From Alviniconcha marisindica (taxonomy: Eukaryota > Mollusca > Gastropoda > Provannidae): 64,000 nt of DNA. Positions within the stretch are counted from its first letter, which is position 1. Every line of letters starts with the position of its first letter. The notes under the pieces are model-generated. The model was given only the letters and a program-made list of their open reading frames with translations, searched no databases and had not been told where the DNA came from. The stretch spans positions 1,519,501 through 1,583,500 of the forward strand of contig JABMCL010002130.1 in the NCBI GenBank assembly GCA_018857735.1. Direction: 5' to 3'. The position numbers and the translations under genes are program-made. Positions 32,300 through 41,485 of the stretch are shown in pieces.

Positions 32300-32794
32300 A
32301 ATGACTTGTCAGTCAGTCAATACCTCAGTCACTCCTCACTGCTGGGCCAGGCCCCTGACGGTTTCTATGCACAAAATGAATGTCACCATCATCACTTTTG
32401 GTTGGGCTGGGGGAGAAAGGGTTTTACTTTTGTACAGCCAATCAGGTTGCTTGTTTCTGTCGGCCTTTTTTCCATAGGTATGTACTTAAGCTATGTGTGT
32501 CCATTGGTTAGACTTTCTCCTTGTTGGTCAGGAAGTAGTGTTAGGTGGTAACTTGTATTTCTCACAAACCTTCTTCTTCTTGTGGACAAATTTCATTTAA
32601 AATTTCCTACCTCTTGTTATTGTGCTCCAGTTTGTCTCCGCTCTTTTATACTTAATTTACGTATGACTCATTTGAACCAATTCAAGACTCATTATCTGTT
32701 GTTCATTACTAGCTGTACAAGAGATACTGGGGTCAGTGATTTGTCCATGCTGAATTCCCTTTTGTACATTGTGACTTCCCATTTCACATAGTGC
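32300..32794. other. No recognised feature
   Basis: No coding or repeat feature supported. The 32480-32790 segment is partly repeated at 33170-33480 (CAGGAAGTAGTGTT..., CTCATTTGAACC..TTCAAGAC), a direct duplication of about 300 bp surrounding the 57-bp array. Confidence 0.55.
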
Positions 32795-32804
32795 AAACAC
32801 TTTG

Positions 32805-33175
32805 TTTCTCTGAACCCACAAGTCCTGTTTATGTTCTCTGAACCCAACACTTCTCTGTGTGTTTCTCTGAACCCACAAGTCCTGTTTATGTTCTCTGAAC
32901 CCAACACTTCTCTGTGTGTTTCTCTGAACCCGCAAGTCCTGTTTATGTTCTCTGAACCCAACACTTCTCCATGCGTTTCTCTGAACACACAAGTCCTGTT
33001 TATGTTCTCTGAACCCAACACTTCTCCATGTGTTTCTCTGAACACACAAGTCCTGTTTATGTTCTCTGAACCCAACACTTCTCCATGTGTTTCTCTGAAC
33101 ACACAAGTCCTGTTTATGTTCTCTGAACCCAACACTTCTCCATGCGTTTCTCTGAACACACAAGTCCTGCGTATG
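32805..33175. repeat. 57-bp minisatellite, ~6.5 copies
   Basis: The unit contains CAAGTCCTGTTTATGTTCTC, TGAACCCAACACTTCTC and GTTTCTCTGAACCCA. It has an internal half-repeat (TTCTCTGAACC twice). It is a multiple of three, so long ORFs over it are artefacts. Confidence 0.96.
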
Positions 33176-33479
33176 TTTCTCAGATTGCTACTTAAACTAT
33201 GCATGTCCATCAGCAGTTGGAATTTCTTTTTGTTGGTCAGGAAGTAGTGTTGGGTAATAATTTTTCACACAGACTTACTTGTAAGCAAATTTCATTTAGA
33301 CAGAGTATATGCTCCAGTTTGTCTCCTCTCTTTTACTTTCACGCATCTCATTTGAACCGATTCAAGACTTCTAGCTATTGTTGATTGCTAGCTGTACAAA
33401 GGAATGGGGTTAGTGATTTGTATGTGTTGAATTTCCTCTTATACATTGTGACTGCCATTTTGCACAGCACAAATGCTCT

Positions 33480-33800
33480 GGCTGTTTCTCTTCACAAGTC
33501 CTGCTTGTGTTTTTTTCTGAACCCACAAGTCCTGCTTATGTTTTTCTGAACCCAAAGGTCCTGATGCCACAAGTCCTGCTTATGTTTCTTTCAACCCAAC
33601 ACTCTTCCAGGTGTGTCTGTGAACCCACAAGTCTTGCTTGTGTTGCTCTGAACCCACAACTGCCGCTTGTGTTGTTCTGAACCCACAACTGCCACTTGTG
33701 TTCTGAACCCACAAGTCTTGCTTGTGTTGTTCTGAACCCACAAGTCTTGCTTTTGTTGTTCTGAACCCAACATTTCTCCAGATGTTTCTTGGAACTTTTC
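33480..33800. repeat. Decayed relatives of the 57-bp unit
   Basis: Shorter 24-33-bp units with TCTGAACCCACAAGTCTTGC recur irregularly. Confidence 0.8.
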
Positions 33801-33814
33801 ATGTTTCATTCTGG

Positions 33815-34285
33815 TGCCACTCTGGCCCTGTCACCCTGATATAATCATAATGGTTGATCTGGGTGTAAAACACCTGGTTACTTACTCTGGCCCTGTCACC
33901 CTGATATAATCATAATGGTTGATCTGGGTGTAAAACACCTGGTTACTTACTCTGGCCCTGTCACTCTGATATAATCATAATGGTTGATCTGGGTGTAAAA
34001 CACCAGGTGACTTACTCTGGCCCTGTCACCCTGATATAATCATAATGGTTGATCTGGGTGTAAAACACCTGGTTACTTACTCTGGCCCTGTCACCCTGAT
34101 ATAATCATAATGGTTGATCTGGGTGTAAAACACCAGGTGACTTACTCTGGCCCTGTCACCCTGATATAATCATAATGGTTGATCTGGGTGTAAAACACCT
34201 GGTTACTTACTCTGGCCCTGTCACCCTGATATAATCATAATGGTTGATCTGGGTGTAAAACACCAGGTTACTTACTCTGGCCCTA
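33815..34285. repeat. 65-bp tandem array containing a SINE-tail core, 7 copies
   Basis: Each unit holds CTCTGGCCCTGTCACCCTGA, TATAATCATAATGGTTGATC and TGGGTGTAAAACACC, with the end alternating between CTGGTTACTTA and CAGGTGACTTA. The GTTGAyTGGGyGTAAAACACC plus ACTTA segment equals the 3' end of the SINE-like element at 58.55 kb. Confidence 0.95.
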
Positions 34286-34289
34286 ACTC

Positions 34290-35005
34290 TGCTCCTCAGG
34301 TTTTTAGGAACTTTTTCCTTTTGTTTCTCTGGCCCCAGCTGTAGTCCTTCTTGACTTTCTCTTGCCCTGAGACTTTTCATGGCTTTGAGCTCAGACCACC
34401 ATCAGACACCAGACTCTAATCTTACTGTTTCACTTTCAGTGGTGTTGAACACTAGTATCCAGACAGACTGCTACATGAAATTAATTCAGATTGACTACAA
34501 TATGGTTACAGTAGGTATGGATTCTAGTTCCTAACTGGTGATACACAGCTCCTGTAATACCTAGCCAGAACAGGCACCATTTATTCCACATGCCACTGGC
34601 ATTCACAGATTCTGCAGGTGGGTGACAGCCGAGCAAAAGACAACTGGGTAAACATTTTCCCAACGTGACAACTCCGTGTTGCCACCACACTGCACAAAGT
34701 GGCCGCTTTGGACTGCCGACAAGTGGTCTCATGAAGAGAGAGAGTTTGTGTGTCTGTGTCTGTATTTGTCCATTTGACATATGTTTCAGTTTCAACGGTG
34801 ATCTTTCACATTCTGCTCCACTGTTTCTGTATGTGGTTTGTCATGCAACACCTCTACGACTGGCATCTCCATGTGCTTTTATTCCCCCTTCAGAAAATCA
34901 AGAAAAGGAAAGAAAGAAAAAAATGATACTGGTGCCAGATGAGTTTACTGAAAACAGAGAAGAGAGCCAACAATGCTAGCCTTTCAGGTAGTTAGTAGTG
35001 TGCAG
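34290..35005. other. No recognised feature
   Basis: Non-repetitive sequence with no supported exon. A purine-rich stretch near 34890-34925 precedes a short frame that I do not consider coding. Confidence 0.4.
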
Positions 35006-35059
35006 CTCATCCCACAGGCCCATTCAAACCCCTACCACATAGGATAGGAACAGGGTACA

Positions 35060-35232
35060 GGGGTGGTTTCCACTTGACAGACACAGATCTGCATTGCTGC
35101 TGCCGGGAGGTTGGGTGGACTGTTTGGCCACTGTATGATCTGTCAGTGCACCTCCAGTATAGCTTCTTGGTGCTCTTGTCCACTGTATACCTGTAGTCAG
35201 CTGAAGTCAGCATAGCTTTTCTTTGCCACATG
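35060..35232 (-). pseudogene. FLYWCH-type zinc finger-like fragment
   Basis: The minus-strand frame includes ADYRYTVDKSTKKLYWRCTD followed by RSYSG. The Y-x-Y-x(8-10)-YWRC spacing is the N-terminal half of FLYWCH zinc fingers, which occur in Mutator-like transposases and their domesticated relatives. The expected second Cys and the His pair are not seen in frame, so the domain is incomplete or frameshifted. Its end is followed by a pyrimidine tract and TTTGCAG at 35253-35259 on the + strand, which belongs to the other strand. It is probably a transposon relic. Confidence 0.4.
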
Positions 35233-35689
35233 TTTTGCTAAATTCCATGTTTGCAGGTGCCAAGGCATCCGCTAACCACACTATCACCTGATACAGCAAA
35301 AATACTATAAATACATGTTCAAATTACAGTGAGCATCAATGAGAAAGAGAGATCATTGGACCAGATGTTACCACCATGCCAGGTGGTCATGACACCCAGT
35401 TGTTGTGGCACCATTGTGTACTGCAACAGTTTGTTTTCACCAAGTTGTCACACATTCGATTCAGCTCTCTTGTTTTCCAGGAGAGAAGAAAGGCAGGTGT
35501 TAAAGGTGCCTCATTTTGTGCGAGTGTGGCAAAAAAAATACGTTTTTTGTTTGTATGTGCAACTGTGCTGCTTTGTTGTCGAGGCCCCATGAAACATCTG
35601 TATGGTCGGAAACCTTAAGCCAGTCATCTGTCCATCTGGTCATAGTAAAACTACAGATGGGAAATTTTCTTGGACACTATACTGTAGTA

Positions 35690-35812
35690 TAAATGTCTGA
35701 GAGAGGTCTGAAAGCCTAGCCACCTACTTCTGATTAGAAAATCTAGCCACCTACTTCAGCTTGAAAACCTAGCCACCAGCTTCTGGTTGAAAACCTAGCC
35801 ACCCAGTTTGGG
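35690..35812. repeat. ~28-bp tandem repeat, 4 copies
   Basis: Units contain CCTAGCCACCTACTTCTGATT with GAAAA spacers. Confidence 0.85.
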
Positions 35813-35889
35813 TCTGTCCTGGATTGCAAGTTTCGTTTCCAGGTAGTGGCCATGCTTGGGGAGCCCAAGGCCCTTGTTGAGCTAGATGC

Positions 35890-36085
35890 TTGGTGAAGAT
35901 CAAAGCTGCCAGTTGTATTGAGTGTTGCTTGGTGAAGCAGCTACCAGTTGTGTTGGGTATTGCTTGGTGAAACAGCTACCAGTTGTGTTGGGTATTGCTT
36001 GGTGAAGCAGCTACCAGTTGTGTTGGGTATTGCTTGGTGAAACAGCTACCAGTTGTGTTGGGTATTGTTTGGTGAAACAGTTGGT
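35890..36085. repeat. 35-bp tandem repeat, ~5 copies
   Basis: The unit is CAGCTACCAGTTGTGTTGGG plus TATTGCTTGGTGAAA. Confidence 0.95.
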
Positions 36086-36599
36086 GACTGCTGTTGTTGA
36101 TTTGTTTGACATTTTGCACACACTATTGGGATTCTTATGCCATACATCTCCAGGCTTAGACTATTCTACTTTTATGGACCAGGCATACACATGTCTATCG
36201 TGTCATTTGTCTCCTGCTGTACATCATTAGTATCTGTCCCCAGCTATACATCTTGTTCATCCATTGATGTGTGTCATGCTATTCATCAGTACATCATTTC
36301 ACCATCTGCTGTGTTGTTACATGGACTTTGTTTTACTTGTATGTGTGCGTGCGTGTGTGCATGCATGTATGTATGTGTGATGGGAGAAGGGATGCAAAAC
36401 TTCAGTTTCAGTGTATATTATTATGTAATGCAGGCATTTATTGTTAAGTGTTTCACAAATCAAGCCATGTACTTAAACCTTAACTGAGAGCACATTAGCA
36501 CACCACAACCATGATGGTAAACTATGCTTCAACAGTGGAAGTGTCAGACTAATTTGATCATCACTAGAGATTGCAGATTGATGAAGACTGACCACAACT

Positions 36600-37060
36600 C
36601 TGTATATTGGAATAAGTGTGTGTGTGTGTCCAGGCATTGTCCAGAAAATGTATTCTGAACTGCTCAGCCTCTTGTAAACACACGTGGTATGGTGGTGCAT
36701 CATCAAGAGCCACGGTGGCATGCAAGCAGAGTTGCTATCTTCAAACTTAAGGTGAGGACTTCTGTAACCAAAATATGACCGGTTCTGCTGTATCTTCTGA
36801 ACTAATGATTCTTTTGTAACCTAACTTAGTTTGGTGATTGACTGCCATAAGCCAAAGTGTCCAGTGAAAATATGGCATTACTGTGTTCAAGGTCGCAGCA
36901 GAGGATCAACATTTCGAGTAATATTTGTCTTCTGTACCAGTGAAACTTTTGTAACCAGACTTGGCAATGGTATGGTGATGCATCATCTGTGACTGTCATG
37001 CAAACATATGTTGCTATCTTCAAGGGCAAGGGCAGAGTGAAGGCTCATATACCATAATGT
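36600..37060. repeat. Decayed interspersed repeat, third copy
   Basis: Contains TTGTAACCAGACTTGGCAAT, GGTGCATCATC and TCAAGG blocks as at 20.2 and 24.0 kb. A short fourth piece lies near 37590-37690. Confidence 0.6.
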
Positions 37061-37570
37061 TCAGACTATAAGGTTATACCTTCTTTTTTTCTCTGCAAAA
37101 ATTGGACCCCAGCTCTTTATAGTTAGTAGCACCTTCTCTGTGAATAACATTTGGAATGCATGCTTTTTGTGAACAGTATAATGACTATTTTGAACCCAAA
37201 TGGGTCACTGCGTTAGACTGAAACAGAAACCATATACTTTTGCAAACTGATCAGTGATATTTTCGAGGCAATCAACAGAAGACGTGATCCCAGAAATGGG
37301 ATTGGGATCTACCCTATAGGCCTGGTCGAACTGTCTGCCTATAGAAGCATTTACTTGAAGGTGGAACTGGAAGATAATGAAACCCAGAAGAAGAAAAAAA
37401 CTTGCATGCTCCAGTCAGTTCAGACATTTTATGAACAGCAAATTCACTGAACGTTTCCACTTTCCTGCACAACAGCACATTCTTTTGTGTTTGATGCATA
37501 TGTCCATCCCGTTTTGCTTGTCAGCTATGACACCACCAAAGCGCTCCTTTAGGAGCGACTTATATGCAGA
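37060..37570. repeat. Interspersed ~500-bp repeat, copy B
   Basis: Homologous to 15720-16275. Near the right end GCGCTCCTTTAGGAGCG forms a perfect 7-bp-stem hairpin. Confidence 0.6.
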
Positions 37571-37834
37571 TTTTCTTCAGATTTTTTAATTTATTTTTTA
37601 GCAGTATCTTCAGAACTGCTGATCTTTTTGCAACCACACTTTGATTATGCATCATCATAAGCCTGGCACTCTTGTGAAAAGATCTGATTGTTGCGTCAAG
37701 GTTCAAAACATTGAATATTTGTCAAACCTATATTTTCTCTATCGCTGCGATTTTGCAACCAAAGTAGGTGTGTGTTGATATACTGTTACCAGACAAAGTG
37801 GGTATGTATATTGTACACTGACAGTAACATTGAC

Positions 37835-37870
37835 TACAGTATCTAGGCACACAACTGGTGGTATTCTGCA
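37835..37870. repeat. Third copy of the CTAGGCACACA-type block
   Basis: ACAGTATCTAGGCACACAAC followed by GGTATT, as at 21365 and 25140. Boundaries unresolved. Confidence 0.5.
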
Positions 37871-38344
37871 GTGCAAGGCAACAATCTGTGTGTTTTGGAG
37901 AAGAAACGTGAAGAAAAATTGTGGAAATGGGGTCGTCATGCACAAAACCTCTCTTTGTGTATGGAGCAACAAATACAACATTAAATTTAGAGAAACCACA
38001 CACACACACACTATTTATTGTGAGCAAATTTTATTCATGAATATGGAATAAAGTGATAATTATAACAACTTGCATGTTTCGAATTAAGATACTTTGGGGG
38101 GGGGGGGGGTTCTTTTTTGTTCTTTTTAACCCAGAAAAAATGATGGTTTCCTGATGTTTTGCGTGTCCATTACTAATGATTCCCATGTAAGTCAGCAGGG
38201 TGAGTGTACTGTGTGTCAGTGAGGTTAGTGTATGTTGGGATGAAAGCGCACAGTTTGTCAGTGGGGCGAACGTGCTGCGTTTTACCTTAGTTTTTAACAT
38301 ACGCTCTAGTTCACCAGTAAGATTACCTTGTGGAGCTGTTCAAG

Positions 38345-38668
38345 CTATTCCCCCGGTGCTGCACACACTTCTTTTGTTCTACCCACTGCAGAAATGCTCC
38401 TGTAGTTGTTTCTGAAGGTATATGGCCGACACTGGATTACGACCTTTCCCAGGGCTGTGCATGTGTAAAACATTCTTTCATTAAGGCATTTCCTCCACTG
38501 TGTGACTGAGAAAACGTCACACAGAGCCAAAGCAGGGGAGTAGGCTGGTTTTGGCAAAGTGTCAACAGTTTCCTGTGTAAGGTATTCTTGTGCCAGCTTG
38601 GACTTGTGGGCAGATGTTTTATCATGAAGAATTTGTATTCCACACATTCCGGTGTTTGGTCTTGCCAT
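38345..38668 (-). pseudogene. mariner/Tc1-type transposase, C-terminal fragment
   Basis: The minus-strand frame reads LHDKTSAHKSKLAQEYLTQE, then VDTLPKPAYSPALALCDVFS. This matches the mariner catalytic region: the second catalytic Asp in the HD(N)xxxH block and the third in YSPDLAPCDFFLF. The canonical D before LAPCD has become A, while the CD aspartate is kept. Only the last third of a transposase is present. No N-terminal helix-turn-helix is found upstream (38670-38830), and inverted repeats were not found. A dead copy. Confidence 0.7.
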
Positions 38669-38836
38669 TTTGTAGAACCTTTTTTCTGGGCCTCGCTGGT
38701 GGGCTGACGATGATACAGCGACGTTTTGTAGCCTGAGGCTCTCCTCCAGGCATGTGGGGTCAGAGCTGTTTCACCTCCAAGCTGTTTTAGCTCTTGAGAA
38801 GTGTTTCAGGAAAATGCACCCTATCTCCTGTTTCAG

Positions 38837-39129
38837 ATGGCAAAATAGGCAGGACCCAGCCTACACACTTACAGCTTCCTGCATCCAAGTTCTTTGATCA
38901 GTATTCTAAAGACGGACAAGTGTATGACAGTTATGTTCAGCAATCCCTGCAAGGCAAAGTTTTGGGTCTGCGTGTACTACTGCCAGAACACGAGCATATA
39001 GCTTTTTAATACAGGTGCCAGGCTTGCTTTGATAAACAATTCAAAATCAGCTTTTGGGAACAGCGGGTTTTGGACCATTTTTTAGAGGCAGTGCCAGAAA
39101 CTGATGTTAGAAAAGGTGATAGATATTGA
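38837..39129 (+). pseudogene. Exon-like relic with one in-frame stop, then AATAAA
   Basis: After CTCCTGTTTCAG| the frame reads DGKIGRTQPTHLQLPASKFF, then DQYSKDGQVYDSYVQQSLQG and VLLPEHEHIAF. It meets TAA (39007-39009) and resumes in the same frame as YRCQACFDKQFKISFWEQRV and LDHFLEAVPETDVRKGDRY before TGA at 39127-39129. AATAAA follows at 39139-39144. Composition is strongly protein-like on both sides of the first stop. I do not recognise the protein. It could be the dead last exon of a host gene or a transposon gene. No upstream partner exon was found. Confidence 0.4.
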
Positions 39130-39224
39130 AAACCAGTTAATAAAAACTGTTCTTGTCCTTAATTACACCGTAATATAGTTCTCATTCGATTATTTTTTTA
39201 AATTGTTTTTATTGTATGGTATCT

Positions 39225-39745
39225 CAGCGGTAGAGGTCGTACAGTATGCCAATGGGATAGTTTGTATGGTGTGCCAATGGGAGAGTTTGTATGGTGTGCC
39301 AGTGGGAGAGTTTGTATGGTGTGCCAATGGGAGAGTTTGTATGGTGTGCCAATGGGAGAGTTTGTATGGTGTGCCAGTGGGAGAGTTTGTATGGTGTGCC
39401 AATGGGAGAATTTGTATGGTATGTTGGGAGAGTTTGTACAGTGTCTGTGGGAGTTTGTATGGTATGTCGGTGGGAGAGTTTGTACAGTGTCTGTGGGAGT
39501 TTGTATGGTATGTCGGTGGGAGAGTTTGTACAGTGTCTGTGGGAATTTGTATGGTATGTCGGTGGGAGAGTTTGTACAGTGTCTGTGGGAATTTGTATGG
39601 TATGTCGGTGGGAGAGTTTGTACAGTGTCTGCGGGAGTTTGTATGGTATGTCGGTGGGAGAGTTTGTACAGTGTCTGTGGGAATTTGTTTGGTATGTCGG
39701 TGGGAGAGTTTGTACAGTGTCAGTGAGAGTTTGGATGGAGCAGCG
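39225..39745. repeat. 27-bp and 46-bp related tandem arrays
   Basis: Left: 27-bp units, TGTGCCAATGGGAGAGTTTG plus TATGGTG (about 7). Right: 46-bp units made of TGTCGGTGGGAGAGTTTGTA plus CAGTGTCTGTGGGAGTTTGTATGGTA (about 6). The right unit is a dimer-like derivative of the left one. Confidence 0.93.
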
Positions 39746-39814
39746 GGCGAATTTTCTTCTTTAAGGTACATTTTCCATGTTGATTCTCATTTCGGTATCC
39801 ATTCCACCCCGGGT

Positions 39815-39965
39815 TACCGCAGTAGCAGTAAAAGATCCCAAGCATTCTGCCAAAAGAAAAGTGCAGGTGACAGGTCACAGCTAGACACACACGCACCCTA
39901 CGTATGTGGCTTCAAGTAAAGTGACACTGTAATCTGGTGCATGGTTGTATGGCATCAATTTCATG
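39815..39965 (+). mobile_element. SINE-like copy, + orientation
   Basis: Contains GGTCACAGCTAGACACACAC, GCACCCTACGTATGTGGCTT and TGACACTGTAATCTGGTGCA, the reverse complement of the body seen at 21.1 and 29.9 kb. Confidence 0.5.
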
Positions 39966-39999
39966 TGGCACCAGCCATGTCAACATAAAACAGTGCTGG

Positions 40000-40480
40000 A
40001 ACCACTTTGGGGGGGTGTCCAGCAGGTCATTGGGGGAGTTTGTCCAGTAGGTCAGTGGGGGGGGGGGGGGGGGGTGTGTTCCAGTGGGTCAGGGGGGGGG
40101 GGGGGTTGTCCAGTAGGTCAGTGAGAGAGTTTGTCCAGTAGGTCAGTGGGAGAATCTGTACGGCATGTCAGTGGGAGAATTTGGACGGTGTGTCAGTGGG
40201 AGAGTTTGTATGGTATGTCAGTGGGACAGTTTGTACAGCATGTCAGTGGGACAGTTTGTAGGATATGTCAATAGGAGAGTTTGGTACGTTGTACTAGTGG
40301 AAGAGTTTCTACAGTGTGAGAGTGTGTCCGGTATGGCAGTAGGATAGTTTGTACAGTATGTCAGTGGGACAGTTTGTACAGTATGTCAGTGGGAGACATT
40401 GTACAATGTCGGAGAGTTCGTACAGCAATTAAGTTGGAGAGTTTGTACAGTATGTCAGTAGGAGAGTTTGTGCAGCGTAT
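40000..40480. repeat. Degenerate relatives of the 39.2-kb array, with poly-G
   Basis: Units of 24-40 bp with GTCAGTGGGAGAGTTTGTAC. Poly-G runs near 40057-40075 and 40090-40105. Confidence 0.85.
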
Positions 40481-41485
40481 AGTGAGATGAGTGCACAGTA
40501 TGCATGTGTGCACGGTGAGGTGATTGGTGGTGAGTGGAGGTGATACATAATACTGTATGCCATTGGCCGGAGATGAACTTTTAGTGGGATGAGTGTACAG
40601 CCTGTTTTGGATACATAATATACAGTGAGGTGAGTACGTATGGGGTGCGTGTATAGTGAAATGAGGGGTGAGTGTATGTCAAGTGTAATGCAAAGTAGGT
40701 CTGAGGAGGGTGCATTGTGAGATGAGTGTAAAGTAGGCCTGGAGTGAGTGTATGACAAAATGAGTGTAAAGTGCGTCTCGAGAGTGATATAGCAAGAGGA
40801 GTGTAAGGTCGGTCTGGGATAACTGTATTGGGCGGTTCAGTAAGCTGCTTTGCACGAGTGAATGCCTTTTGTAATCTTTCGCGCAAGAAGTCGCGAGAGG
40901 TCGCAGCGTCACTTCCGGGGGGCATACCATAGCACGAGCAACAAGTTATTGCTTGTTGCCAGACACATCTGACTACGGGCCTCCAAAAATGCCTTTAGAG
41001 TTGGCAGTGTAAAATTCGCTGTCACCGCCTCCCATTGTGAAGAAAGTACGCACCGGAAGTAAAAGCGACCAAGGGACTTAAGCAGTGCCGGGTAAAAGTC
41101 AAGGGAATTAACTGAACCGCCTGAGATGAGTGTAAAATAGGTCTAGGATAAGTGTTCGGGGAGATGACTATAAAATAGGTCTGGGATAAGTGTATAGGGA
41201 GAAGACTGTAAATAGGTCTGGGATAAGTGAATAGGGAGATGAGTGTAAGGTCGGTCTGGGATAAGTGTATAGGGAGACGACTGTAAAATGGGTCTGGGGT
41301 AAGTGTATAGGGAGGTATAGGTCTGGGGTAAGTGTATAGGGAGAAGATTGTAAAATGGGTCTGGGGTAAGTGTATAGGGAAATGGGTGTAAAGTAGGTCT
41401 GGGATAAGTGTATAGGGAGGTGAGTGTAAAGTAGGCCTGGGGTGAGTTTACGTCAAGATGAGTGAAGATCTGGGGAAGAGTGTCA
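40480..41485. repeat. ~40-bp degenerate array, interrupted by a MITE
   Basis: Units contain TAGGTCTGGGATAAGTGTAT and AGGGAGATGAGTGTAAA. The array is continuous on both sides of the insert at 40831-41121 and grades into the 41-bp satellite on the right. Confidence 0.88.
40831..41121. mobile_element. 291-bp MITE-like insertion with 11-bp perfect inverted ends
   Basis: It starts GGCGGTTCAGT and ends ACTGAACCGCC, exact reverse complements. Base composition changes sharply at both ends, where the ~40-bp array stops and resumes. There is no ORF of note. Internal pieces AACAAGTTATTGCTTGTT and CACTTCCGG/CCGGAAGT are palindromic or paired. The target duplication is unclear (1-2 bp at most), so the superfamily is not assigned. 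Confidence 0.75.

Noticed and set aside
32657..33247. ORFs with repeated FREHKQDLCVQRN or FSEPNTSLCVSLNPQ
   Set aside because: They lie over the 57-bp minisatellite; no independent coding evidence.
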